A stretch of 46,106 nucleotides of DNA from Actinomycetota bacterium (lineage in GTDB: Bacteria; Actinomycetota; Acidimicrobiia; Acidimicrobiales; RAAP-2): the NCBI GenBank assembly GCA_009726065.1, contig WLNA01000003.1, positions 1-46,106 of the forward strand. Direction: 5' to 3'. Positions within the stretch are counted from its first letter, which is position 1. Each line of letters starts with the position of its first letter. Below, piece after piece: positions 34,251 through 42,785 of the stretch. The notes under the pieces were generated by a model. That model made no database searches. It saw nothing but the letters and a program-made list of their open reading frames with translations, and had not been told where the DNA came from. The translations under genes and the position numbers were made by a program.

Positions 34251-35078
34251 CTAGACGCCGGGTCGGACCTCTCGCGGGAGATTGAACGATGCCTCCAATC
34301 CGGCGTTACCTACGTGGTAGCTCGTCATCGAGAGTGAACCCATCGTGCACCCCCGAGCAAAGGTGGAAACAGTGGCGTTGGCCACCGCCGCAATACCCGC
34401 AATGTAGGCGAGGGGAAGAAAGTGATCCGCGGTGGGTACTGCGAGGTCGTAGTCGTCGCTCGCTCGTAACTCACCGAGGTGAGCCGGGTTATTTGTCATG
34501 AGGTAATGGGCGTCATCGTCAAAACGCTGTGCCCAGTCGTACCCCCGATGCTCGCCATCCCAGGCGATCTGGCGCAGATTGTGCACCACATTGCCACTGG
34601 CGAGTATGAGGACGTCCTCGCTCATTAGGGGGGCCAGCTTGGCGCCGATCTCCAGGTGATAGTCGAGTGGACGAGTGGCGTCGATGGCCAGCTGCACCAC
34701 CGGCACATCGGCCTGCGGATACATGTGAGCCAACACCGACCACGTTCCGTGATCAATCCCCCACGACTCGTCATCGAGAGCCACCACGTCGGGTTGTACG
34801 AGGTCGGCCACCCGACGGGCTAGATCGGGCGAACCGACCACGGGATAGTCAAAAGCAAAAAGCTCTTGCGGGAATCCAAGGAAGTCATGGATCACCCGAG
34901 GTCGCGCCATGGACGTCACGGCCGTTTGGTTTACGTACCAGTGAGCCGAAATTGCCACGATAGCCCGTGGCTTGGGGAACGAAACCGCAACTTCACTCCA
35001 CGCCGTGGTGTACCGATTGGTCTCCACGGCATTCATCGGCGTGCCGTGGCCCACAAAGAGTGCCGGGGTGAAACTCAA
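34251..35078 (-). CDS. 4,5-DOPA extradiol dioxygenase-like protein (YgiD/LigB family)
   Basis: This 275-residue member of the class III ring-cleaving dioxygenase family opens with ALFVGHGTPMNAVE (H11), then AISAHW (H46), IDHGTW (H110) and SGNVVHNL (H166), which are the expected metal-binding and catalytic histidines. Members open catechol-type rings next to the hydroxyl pair. The start is TTG at 35078 with a perfect AAGGAG five nt upstream. It is followed after 16 nt by the ABC-F gene. The physiological substrate is unknown. Confidence 0.85.
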   Translation of the reverse strand: MSFTPALFVGHGTPMNAVETNRYTTAWSEVAVSFPKPRAIVAISAHWYVNQTAVTSMARPRVIHDFLGFPQELFAFDYPVVGSPDLARRVADLVQPDVVALDDESWGIDHGTWSVLAHMYPQADVPVVQLAIDATRPLDYHLEIGAKLAPLMSEDVLILASGNVVHNLRQIAWDGEHRGYDWAQRFDDDAHYLMTNNPAHLGELRASDDYDLAVPTADHFLPLAYIAGIAAVANATVSTFARGCTMGSLSMTSYHVGNAGLEASFNLPREVRPGV

Positions 35079-35194
35079 AGTGGCTCCTTGCTCGTTGGGG
35101 TATCAAACGTACGACATTGGCGTTGCCAAACCCACACACCACGGTGACGAGCTGTTACGAGGTGGGCACCACGTCCGTTGCGAACGTCCGGGGG

Positions 35195-36025
35195 TCACCC
35201 GGTGATAAAGGCCGGTGACGAAGGTTTGAGCACCACGTTGAACTTTGTCGCCATGGAACGAATGACGTAGGTCGCAAAAACGTCACATCCGACGGGGGTG
35301 TAGTGGATCAGATCCAAACTGCGAACCTGCATGGGGCGCTTATTGACTTTCGCCGTTGGGCGCACCGTGCCACTGGATGACGCAAAGAGGTCCCAAGTAT
35401 CGATGTAGTAGCCACCGGGAGAACTGGCCATGACTCCCTTGTAAATCGAATTCATCGCCTTCATCGCGTGCCGATAGCCACCCGTACTCGAGATAGGCAC
35501 CCCGACCCACACAATCTGTGCGCCGTAGCGATTGACAATGTCAGCGATCTGCCGGATGCGAGTCCGATACGCGGCCTGCCACGGCACCGTCAACAGGGGT
35601 ACCGAACGACCATTGATCGAGATTGGCGAGTGATCATTCGCGCCGACGCACACCACGACAACGTCGGGATGCCAGCGACGCAGGTAGTCCGTGAGGTGTT
35701 GGGGCCAGTTATAAAAAGTGTCGTGGACGAGTCCGGTCGAAATGACTCCCCGAGAAATGAAGGACACGCCGGGTTGATGGGCAAACTCGCGAGAGAGCCC
35801 AATGCCGAGGTCGAGCCCCACAGAATCGCCAATCGCCAAAATCGTGCAGTGGTTTGGTGGCGCTGGTGATGACAGAGGTTGGGTCGGCGGCACCTGAAGC
35901 GCTGGCCGTATGAGACAACGCGAGGGCGCGGGGGTCGCGGCGCTTGCTGACGGGGTGAGCTCCATCGTCATCACGCTCAGTGTGACGAGAGTGGCGACGA
36001 TGAGAGTTCGGATTACACGCCCCAC
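35195..36025 (-). CDS. Secreted SGNH/GDSL hydrolase
   Basis: This is a 276-residue protein from the GTG at 36025, which lies two nt after the stop of the amidase gene. The signal peptide is VIRTLIVATLVTLSVMTMELTPSASA. The SGNH blocks are AIGDSVG (S68), the Gly in SRGVIS, VGAND (128-131) and the catalytic DLIH (D238, H241). Such enzymes remove acyl groups from sugars, lipids or wall polymers outside the cell. The start choice rests on the signal peptide and the G-rich stretch before it; a longer in-frame start would overlap the amidase gene by 64 nt. Coupling to a wall amidase suggests cell-envelope modification. Confidence 0.85.
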   Translation of the reverse strand: MGRVIRTLIVATLVTLSVMTMELTPSASAATPAPSRCLIRPALQVPPTQPLSSPAPPNHCTILAIGDSVGLDLGIGLSREFAHQPGVSFISRGVISTGLVHDTFYNWPQHLTDYLRRWHPDVVVVCVGANDHSPISINGRSVPLLTVPWQAAYRTRIRQIADIVNRYGAQIVWVGVPISSTGGYRHAMKAMNSIYKGVMASSPGGYYIDTWDLFASSSGTVRPTAKVNKRPMQVRSLDLIHYTPVGCDVFATYVIRSMATKFNVVLKPSSPAFITG

Positions 36026-36027
36026 TG

Positions 36028-36903
36028 CTACCCCCCGGTTAAAAAGATGGTGATTGCTTGGGCAATTTGTTGAGCAGCACGATTCTGCCACGCACCGTCC
36101 ATCATCAGCCCAGCATCGCCGACATTACGCATATTGCCACACTCGATGAGCACTTTCGGGATTCGGGTGAGGTTGAGGCCGGCGAGGTCACTACGCAGTT
36201 GGACTCCCTGCACGCCGAGATAACTACTAACCGGCATAACTGACTGAAAAGAGTTCACCAGCGTCTGTCCAAACTGGAGAGAGGTGGCCACCACTGCACC
36301 GTTTGTGGTGCTCCGGGCTGGTACTAAGACGGCGAAACCGTGACCCGAGCTCGACCCACCATCTCCGTGCAGTGATAAGGCCACGTCCGCGTGGGCGCTA
36401 TTGCCAATTTCCGCTCGGGTATTCACACACGGACCGACCGAGGCATTGTTGCCCCGAGTGAGCACAACCGTGGCCCCGTTGGCGAGCAGAATCTCGCGCA
36501 CTCGCTGCGCCAACGTGAAGGAAAATATTGCCTCCGAGTAGTTGTCATTCGTGGCGGTGCCCGTGGTGTCGCAGGCCTTTTGCCCTCGACCGTCTGGTAC
36601 GAGTTGGTTAATGATTGATGGGTGAGACCAGTTCGCCCCATTGTGACCGGGATCGAGAACCACCGTCTTACCGTCGAGGGGACCGGTGTGCGTGGGTGTG
36701 GCGACAACGGCACTGGCCATCGTGCCCGATAGCAACGTCGTGGTTGTAAAGAGCGAGGTCGAGGTACTCGACGGGGGTGTTGACGTAGTCGTTGAAGACG
36801 TCGTGGTTGTGGTTGGCCGCGTCTGGCGTTGGTGGATGACGTAGCCGGCTTTGACTAAGAAAATGACTGCCAGTAGAGCCACGGCCGACTTAGAACGATG
36901 CAC
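36028..36903 (-). CDS. N-acetylmuramoyl-L-alanine amidase (Amidase_3) with Thr-rich linker
   Basis: The protein has 291 residues. An N-terminal membrane anchor (VALLAVIFLVKAGYVI) is followed by a low-complexity Thr/Ser/Pro linker (about 30-58), then an amidase_3 domain. Zinc-site residues are H87 in LDPGHNG, E124 in NYSEAI and H179 in LSLHGDGG, with the catalytic glutamate in LIECGNMRN. It cleaves the bond between muramic acid and the stem peptide of peptidoglycan. The start is GTG at 36903 with TACCGT 6 nt upstream, a leaderless arrangement. The SGNH hydrolase starts two nt after its stop. Confidence 0.9.
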   Translation of the reverse strand: MHRSKSAVALLAVIFLVKAGYVIHQRQTRPTTTTTSSTTTSTPPSSTSTSLFTTTTLLSGTMASAVVATPTHTGPLDGKTVVLDPGHNGANWSHPSIINQLVPDGRGQKACDTTGTATNDNYSEAIFSFTLAQRVREILLANGATVVLTRGNNASVGPCVNTRAEIGNSAHADVALSLHGDGGSSSGHGFAVLVPARSTTNGAVVATSLQFGQTLVNSFQSVMPVSSYLGVQGVQLRSDLAGLNLTRIPKVLIECGNMRNVGDAGLMMDGAWQNRAAQQIAQAITIFLTGG

Positions 36904-36909
36904 GGACCC

Positions 36910-36915
36910 ACGGTA
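36910..36915 (-). promoter_or_regulatory. -10 box of a probable leaderless promoter (TACCGT)
   Basis: On the minus strand TACCGT ends 6 nt before the GTG of the amidase gene. The divergent nitronate monooxygenase gene starts only 70 nt away, so the two promoters must share this short spacer. Confidence 0.4.
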
Positions 36916-36973
36916 CTTCGCCCCGCCTACTGACGCTCAGGGTACGATGCGACAACATCAAGGAAGGACAGCC

Positions 36974-37909
36974 GTGGCTATTTCGAACCGCATCACCGAA
37001 CTCCTAGGAATCGAAAAACCAATCCTGCAGGCACCTATGGGTTGGATCGCTCGAAGTGCGCTGGCCAGCGCCGTTTCCAACGCCGGTGGCTTGGGCATTA
37101 TTGAAACGTCCTCGGGAGAGCTCGACAACGTCAAGCGGGAAATCGAACTTATGCGCGAACTGACCGACAAGCCCTTCGGCGTCAATATCGCCCAGGCCTT
37201 CGTGCGAGACCCCAATATTGTCGAATTCGTTGTCGCGAACAACGTGAAGTTTGTGACCACTTCGGCGGGTGACCCGACGAAGTACACCTCGGCGCTGAAG
37301 GAAGCGGGGCTCACTGTCTTTCACGTCGTCCCCACGTTGAGTGCTGCCCTCAAGGCCGTAGACGCCGGTGTCGACGGCCTCGTGGTAGAGGGTGGCGAGG
37401 GTGGTGGCTTTAAGAATCCACGCGACGTCTCCACTATGGTTCTGCTCCCCCTCGTCTGTTCCCACGTCGACGTACCCGTGATTGCCGCGGGTGGTATCAC
37501 CGACGGGGCATCTATGGCGGCGGCCTTCGCCCTCGGCGCCGAGGGCGTCCAGATGGGCACCCGGATGGTGGCAGCCGCTGAATCGCCCGTTCATCAGAAC
37601 TGGAAGAACGCCATCGTGGAAGGGGCCGAGACGGACACCGTGTTTCTTAACCGATTCTCACGTCCGGCCCTCCGTGCCCTACGGACCGAACGCACCACGC
37701 GTCTCGAACACGAAGACTCCGTGTCGATGATGGAGTTTGGCGCCGTCAAGGATCTCTACTTCGGAGGCGACCTAGAGGCCTCCATCGCCCTGGGCGGCCA
37801 AGTCATGGGTCGAATCACCGCGGTCGAACCAGTGGCCACCATCTTGGATCGCACCATGCGTGAGTTTGACGACGTAATGCGCTCCCTGCACACCAAGTAC
37901 GGCGCCTAG
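36974..37909 (+). CDS. Nitronate monooxygenase-like flavoprotein (NPD family)
   Basis: This 311-residue FMN-dependent TIM-barrel enzyme has ILQAPMGWIARSALASAVSNAGGLGII near the N-terminus, VVEGGEGGG in the middle and VIAAGGITDGASMAAAFALGAEGVQMGTRM as the phosphate-binding end, all typical of 2-nitropropane dioxygenase and FabK-type proteins. It may oxidise alkyl nitronates or reduce an enoyl thioester. The GTG start has AAGGAAGGA before it. It is the first gene of a plus-strand run with two sulfatase-type genes (59 nt to the next). Exact activity is not readable. Confidence 0.85.
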   Translation: MAISNRITELLGIEKPILQAPMGWIARSALASAVSNAGGLGIIETSSGELDNVKREIELMRELTDKPFGVNIAQAFVRDPNIVEFVVANNVKFVTTSAGDPTKYTSALKEAGLTVFHVVPTLSAALKAVDAGVDGLVVEGGEGGGFKNPRDVSTMVLLPLVCSHVDVPVIAAGGITDGASMAAAFALGAEGVQMGTRMVAAAESPVHQNWKNAIVEGAETDTVFLNRFSRPALRALRTERTTRLEHEDSVSMMEFGAVKDLYFGGDLEASIALGGQVMGRITAVEPVATILDRTMREFDDVMRSLHTKYGA

Positions 37910-37968
37910 GGAATTCTCGCTGGCTTCGCGAAGTATGCGAACATTGTCCGGTACCGAGGGGGCTCCGG

Positions 37969-39666
37969 ATGAATATCGACTCAAATCCACAGAACACCGT
38001 GACGTTGCCGAGTGGGGCCCGCGCGCACCACGAACACGCCGCACAGAACGACGTCATTAAAAAGAACTTCGAGGCGGTCCGTCCGGGCGTCTGGACGTTC
38101 GTCGGGAACGGCCTCTCGAACCAGACCTTCATTGAAGGACCCGGTGGCATCATCGCTATCGACTCGGGCGAGTCCATCGAAGAGATGCGCGCTGCACTAC
38201 ACGAACTGCGCATCCACACGCCTCGACCCATTGCCGCGGTTATCTACACGCACTTTCACTACATCGAAGGCACCAAGGCGATTTTGGAAGAGGGCAATCA
38301 CGTCAACCCCCTCCCTATTTACGGACACGAGAAGATCGCCTACAACCGATCTCGCACCTCCTCTGAGATCTCGCCGGCCTACGTCCGCGGACTCGTCGAG
38401 CAGTTCGCCATGATGATGCCTCTCGAAGGCCCCGACGCCACAGTAAATATCGGTCTGGGCTTCTACTATCGCAATCCCGCCCACGCGCCCTTCACCCCGG
38501 GACATATCCCGGTGACCCAGCCACTGGCCGATGGCTCAACGACGACCATTGCCGGTCTGCGCGTCGAGGCCTATCACGCACCCAGCGATGCCGATGACTC
38601 CCTCACGCTCTGGTTCCCCGAGTTGGCAACCTGTGTCCACAACCTCGTATGGCCGACGCTCTTTAACATCTTCGCAATTCGTGGCGAGGAGTATCGCGAT
38701 CCGCAGATCTTGATTCGAGGCATCGATCAACTCTTGGGCTTTGAGGCCGAGCACCTCGTGGCCACCCACGGACCGGGCCTCAGCGGTGGGGAAAGTATCA
38801 AGACCAAGGTCCAGCGCTACCGCGACTCGCTGCAATTCCTTTGGGACCAAACAGTGCGGGGCATCAATAAGGGATTGAGCACGGACCAGCTGGCCGCCTC
38901 GATCAAACTCCCCGAGCTCTACAACGTGGACTACCTCACCTCCGAGCGCTACGGCGTAGCCGAACACCACGTCCGTCAGATTCACAGCGGTATCCGCGGC
39001 TGGTTCGACGGTGACGAGTCCAAGCTCTTTCCGGTGGAACCGACCGAACGCTACGGTCGCCTCATCGCCGGGTTCGGTGGTCGCGATGCCGTGACTCGCC
39101 AGGCCACCGAGTCGCTCGAGAAGAACGACCCGCGCTGGGCTACCGAGCTGGCCACCTGGTTGGTTCGCAGCGCAGGCGCCACCCAGGAAGACCGCAACTT
39201 GCTCGCGTCGTGCCTACGCACCATTGGCGAACGCACTTCGGCCGCCAATATCCGGAACTGGTGCATCGCCCGAGCCCGTCACCTCGATGGTTCGACCCCA
39301 CTCGATCGACTCTTCGGCCACCGCTTCACCTCTCGTGGTTTGGCCGACATCGAAACGCCGCTCTTGATTCAAACGATGCGCGTTCTGTTGGACCCGACTC
39401 TGGTCGAGGGCGTGTCGTGTCAGATTCGTTTCGTGATTGACGGCGAGACGGTCGGCCTTCACGTCCGTAACTGTGTGGCCGCACTCACGAGTGGGGCAGA
39501 TGCGACGAATGAACTCGTCACGACGCGTGCTCACCTGAACGCCCTGTTTAACAACAAGGCCAAATTGAGTGACCTGCTCGCCTCAGGCGACGTAGTGATC
39601 CGTGGTGACCAGGGCGCCGTCGTGGCGACGTTGGCCGCCTTTGAAATCGACGGACTTCGCAACTAG
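37969..39666 (+). CDS. Divergent alkylsulfatase-fold protein
   Basis: This 565-residue protein has the three-part layout of linear alkylsulfatases: a metallo-beta-lactamase domain (1 to about 310), an alkylsulfatase dimerisation domain (about 315-455, with HSGIRGWFDGDESKLFPV) and a C-terminal SCP2-like domain. The expected metal motif HxHxDH reads HFHYIE (H95, H97, I99, E100), so two ligands are replaced. The TTHTLHNLY-type and HHWPVWG-type motifs are also altered (CVHNLVWPTLFN, THGPGLSG). It may use a different metal arrangement or act on another substrate. The ATG follows GAGGGGG. Its stop overlaps the next start by one base. Confidence 0.8.
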   Translation: MNIDSNPQNTVTLPSGARAHHEHAAQNDVIKKNFEAVRPGVWTFVGNGLSNQTFIEGPGGIIAIDSGESIEEMRAALHELRIHTPRPIAAVIYTHFHYIEGTKAILEEGNHVNPLPIYGHEKIAYNRSRTSSEISPAYVRGLVEQFAMMMPLEGPDATVNIGLGFYYRNPAHAPFTPGHIPVTQPLADGSTTTIAGLRVEAYHAPSDADDSLTLWFPELATCVHNLVWPTLFNIFAIRGEEYRDPQILIRGIDQLLGFEAEHLVATHGPGLSGGESIKTKVQRYRDSLQFLWDQTVRGINKGLSTDQLAASIKLPELYNVDYLTSERYGVAEHHVRQIHSGIRGWFDGDESKLFPVEPTERYGRLIAGFGGRDAVTRQATESLEKNDPRWATELATWLVRSAGATQEDRNLLASCLRTIGERTSAANIRNWCIARARHLDGSTPLDRLFGHRFTSRGLADIETPLLIQTMRVLLDPTLVEGVSCQIRFVIDGETVGLHVRNCVAALTSGADATNELVTTRAHLNALFNNKAKLSDLLASGDVVIRGDQGAVVATLAAFEIDGLRN

Positions 39667-41999
39667 TGACCGAGAGGGCTATTCCGAAACCGACGCCACC
39701 TTTTGGCGGAACGCTCGGGCGAACGATTGCCCAGTCACGGGGCGTCCCGATGTCGCTCACGACTCCCCCGCAGGGTGCCCCCAACATCATCTTGATCCTG
39801 TTGGACGACGTCGGCTTCGGAACGTGCTCCACCTTCGGTGGTCCGGTGCCCACGCCAACCCTCGATCGCGTGGCGCGCCAGGGTCTCTCCTTTAACCAGT
39901 TCCACACGACGGCACTGTGCTCCCCCACCAGGGCGGCCATGCTCACCGGTCGCAACCACCACGCCGTCCACATGGGTGGCATCCCCGAAGCGGCCAACGT
40001 ATTTCCCGGCTACGACTCGGTCATCCCGAAGGAGGCGGCCACCGTCGCCGAGATCCTGCGCCAGAGTGGCTACTCCACCTCAGCCTTTGGTAAGTGGCAC
40101 CTCACCCCCCTCTGGGAGCAGACCCCCACGGGACCTTTTGACCGCTGGCCCACCGGGATTGGCTTCGATCACTTCTACGGCATCTTGAACGCCGAGGCCT
40201 CCCAGTGGGAACCACCGATGTATCGCAACACGACACCCGTCACGCCCTACGTCGGACGTGACGACTACCACATGACCGAAGACCTCACCGATAACGCCAT
40301 CGAGTGGATGCAGATGCAGAGGGCCACTAACCCCGAGCGACCCTTCTTCATGTACTTCGCCACCGGCGCGATGCACTGTCCGCACCACGTGGCTCCCGAA
40401 TGGATTGAGAAGTTCAAGGGCCAGTTCGATCAAGGTTGGGACAGCCTCCACGAAGAGATCTACCAACGCCAGCTCGACCTCGGGGTTATTCCCGAGGGCA
40501 CGAAGTTAACGACACGTCCCGACGAGGTTCCCTCGTGGGCCGAGTATCCCGATCGCTACAAGCCCGTGGCCAGTCGACTCATGGAAGTGTTCGCCGGCTT
40601 CTTGGCGCACACCGATGCGCAACTGGGCCGCGTTCTCGATGAGGTGGAAGCACTCGGCATCGACGAGAACACCCTCATCGTCTACATCACCGGCGACAAC
40701 GGCGCTTCGGCCGAGGGCACCATTCACGGCGCCTGGAGCGCCCCGGCATTCCAGAACGGCATCGCCGAAGATCCCGAATGGCTCCTCGAGCACATGGATG
40801 ACTTTGGATCGGCTCGCTGCGAGAACCACTACAACGTCGGCTGGGCCTGGTCGCTCGACTCACCCTTCCAGTGGATGAAGCAGGTGGCCTCACACTTCGG
40901 TGGCACCCGCAACGCCATGGCGCTGCAGTGGCCCGCCGCCATCAAGGATCCGGGCGGGCTGCGCCCCCAGTTCCATCACGTGGTCGATATCGCCCCGACA
41001 CTCTTGGCCGCGGCCGGGGTCGCGGCCCCGACGCACGTCAATGGCGTTGAACAGTTGCCGGTCGACGGCGTGGCGATGCAGTACTGCTTTAACGACGCCG
41101 ACGCCCCGAGCCAACGCGTCACCCAGTACTTCGAGATGTTCGGTAACCGGGCGCTGTATCACGACGGCTGGATTGCCTCGTGCTTCCACGGACGCGTGCC
41201 GTGGGATCGATTCGGAACGCGAGCGTTCGACGGACCCGAAGAGCGATGGGAGCTCTACAACATCAACGAAGACTTTTCCCAGGGTGTCGACTTGGCCGAG
41301 AAGTTCCCCGAGAAGTTGGCTGAGCTCCGCGCGATGTTCGACGACGAGGCCCTGCGCAACAACGTTTATCCCATGCGCGAACCGGGCAGCCTGCTCTCAG
41401 TCGGCGTCTTCCCCCCGACCAATCTCGGGGGTCTAACCACGATGACCTACACCAAGGCCCACGTTCGCATGCCCGAGCGCTCCGTCATCAATTTGAAGAA
41501 CTGCTCCTATCGCATCACCGCCGACATCGTGGTCACGCCGGAGTCCCACGGAGTGATTGTTTGCCAGGGTGGCAACATGGCGGGCTGGTCGCTCTACCTC
41601 GATGACGATCGCATTCCCGTGTATCACTACAACTGGGTCGGTCACGAGCACTACATCATTCGTGGTGACCAACCACTGGCCCCCGGTACTCAACGCATCG
41701 TGGTGGAGTTCGCCTACGAGGGTGGTCTCGGTGGCAGCGGCACGGCCGTGCTGCTGGTAAACGGCGCAGTCGCCGGTCACGGTCGGATTGAAAAGACGGT
41801 GCCCTTCGTGTACTCCATGAGCGGCGAAACCTTTGACGTAGGCGTGGACACCGGTTCACCGGTCGGTAACTACCACCACAACTACAACTTTGTCGGCGCC
41901 ATCTTGGGCGTCACCCTGGAGCGACTCTCGGAGCCCACGCCCGAGATTGCGGCCCAGATTCGCGAAGGTGAGTTCCGAGCCAGCCTCGCCACTCAGTAG
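39666..41999 (+). CDS. Formylglycine-type sulfatase (arylsulfatase family)
   Basis: This 777-residue sulfatase has the formylglycine motif CSPTR (C85) followed by AAMLTGR. Metal ligands are D47 and D48 in ILLDDVGFG and the DN pair in GDNGAS. The N-terminal PFGGTLGRTIAQS is usual for this arylsulfatase subgroup, which supports the GTG at 39666. That GTG overlaps the alkylsulfatase stop (TAGTGA). A C-terminal domain of about 200 residues is present. There is no signal peptide, so it probably acts in the cytosol. It needs a formylglycine-generating enzyme to convert Cys85; none is encoded here. Substrate unknown. Confidence 0.92.
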   Translation: MTERAIPKPTPPFGGTLGRTIAQSRGVPMSLTTPPQGAPNIILILLDDVGFGTCSTFGGPVPTPTLDRVARQGLSFNQFHTTALCSPTRAAMLTGRNHHAVHMGGIPEAANVFPGYDSVIPKEAATVAEILRQSGYSTSAFGKWHLTPLWEQTPTGPFDRWPTGIGFDHFYGILNAEASQWEPPMYRNTTPVTPYVGRDDYHMTEDLTDNAIEWMQMQRATNPERPFFMYFATGAMHCPHHVAPEWIEKFKGQFDQGWDSLHEEIYQRQLDLGVIPEGTKLTTRPDEVPSWAEYPDRYKPVASRLMEVFAGFLAHTDAQLGRVLDEVEALGIDENTLIVYITGDNGASAEGTIHGAWSAPAFQNGIAEDPEWLLEHMDDFGSARCENHYNVGWAWSLDSPFQWMKQVASHFGGTRNAMALQWPAAIKDPGGLRPQFHHVVDIAPTLLAAAGVAAPTHVNGVEQLPVDGVAMQYCFNDADAPSQRVTQYFEMFGNRALYHDGWIASCFHGRVPWDRFGTRAFDGPEERWELYNINEDFSQGVDLAEKFPEKLAELRAMFDDEALRNNVYPMREPGSLLSVGVFPPTNLGGLTTMTYTKAHVRMPERSVINLKNCSYRITADIVVTPESHGVIVCQGGNMAGWSLYLDDDRIPVYHYNWVGHEHYIIRGDQPLAPGTQRIVVEFAYEGGLGGSGTAVLLVNGAVAGHGRIEKTVPFVYSMSGETFDVGVDTGSPVGNYHHNYNFVGAILGVTLERLSEPTPEIAAQIREGEFRASLATQ

Positions 42000-42010
42000 T
42001 TCGCACCAAC

Positions 42011-42031
42011 GCCCCGAGCCCAAGGCGGGGC
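42011..42031 (+). terminator. GC hairpin after the sulfatase gene, possible terminator
   Basis: GCCCCG and CGGGGC form a 6-bp GC stem with a 9-nt loop, 11 nt past the sulfatase stop. No T-run follows, so it would be a weak or factor-dependent stop. It also marks the spacer before the next, separately promoted gene. Confidence 0.3.
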
Positions 42032-42051
42032 CGACCTCGGCTCGCCGTCAC

Positions 42052-42057
42052 TAAGTT
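42052..42057 (+). promoter_or_regulatory. -10 box of a probable leaderless promoter (TAAGTT)
   Basis: TAAGTT ends 6 nt before the GTG at 42064. There is no Shine-Dalgarno sequence in between, and the same hexamer precedes the GT4 gene. Confidence 0.45.
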
Positions 42058-42063
42058 TTAGTT

Positions 42064-42771
42064 GTGACCTCACTACCTGGACCGCTCGCGCTCGTTGGCT
42101 CGGGCGAATACCTACCCGTCATGCGCACCCTCGAGGGCCAACTGCTAGAGAATCGTCCGGGTTCCTACGTGCAGATCGCCACCGCGGCCGTGCCCGACGG
42201 GCTCGACACTCTGACCTACTGGCACGAACTGGGCCACACGCAAGCTCGAGCCCTTGGCCGTGAACAGATTGTGGCTACTGCGAGTACTCGTGACGAAGCC
42301 AATGACGAGGCGCTGGCCGAAAAAGTTCGCGGCGCGAGTTTGATCTACCTCTCGGGGGGCCACCCTGATTTTCTCGCCGAAACTCTGCGCGGTACGAAGT
42401 TGTGGGCCGCCATCGTGGAAGAGTGGCAGCAGGGTGCGGCCCTCGCCGGATGTAGCGCCGGCGCCATGGCGATGACAACGTGGATTCCGTCGATTCGCCA
42501 TCCCCAAAAAGGTTCGACCGAAGGATTGGCGCTCTTGCCTCATCTCCGGGTGATTCCTCACTTCGACGCCTTCGCCCGTCGGATGCCTGATCTCGTCACT
42601 CGCTACCTCGCCGGCAAGGATCCCGAAGTCACGCTGCTCGGTATCGACGAGAACACGGCCCTCGTGGGCGGACCCCACCAGTGGACCGTTCACGGCCAGC
42701 AGTCCGTCTGGCGTCTGGGCGTCGGCGAGCCCGAACAGTTTGCGGCTTCTCACTCACTCGAAACGCAGTAG
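42064..42771 (+). CDS. Peptidase S51 / class I glutamine amidotransferase-like protein
   Basis: This 235-residue protein has the nucleophile elbow GCSAGAM (129-135, S131), with the Ser-type elbow of peptidase E and cyanophycinase-like S51 enzymes rather than the Cys of amidotransferases. Upstream lie VGSGEY and LSGGHPDFL, the second in the place of the S51 GGxQ loop. H546-like motifs cannot be placed, but PHFDAFARRM may supply a histidine. The start is GTG at 42064 with a -10 box at leaderless spacing. It ends 14 nt from a convergent SDR gene. Likely a cytosolic peptidase; substrate unknown. Confidence 0.75.
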   Translation: MTSLPGPLALVGSGEYLPVMRTLEGQLLENRPGSYVQIATAAVPDGLDTLTYWHELGHTQARALGREQIVATASTRDEANDEALAEKVRGASLIYLSGGHPDFLAETLRGTKLWAAIVEEWQQGAALAGCSAGAMAMTTWIPSIRHPQKGSTEGLALLPHLRVIPHFDAFARRMPDLVTRYLAGKDPEVTLLGIDENTALVGGPHQWTVHGQQSVWRLGVGEPEQFAASHSLETQ

Positions 42772-42785
42772 GGAAACGTGAGGGC

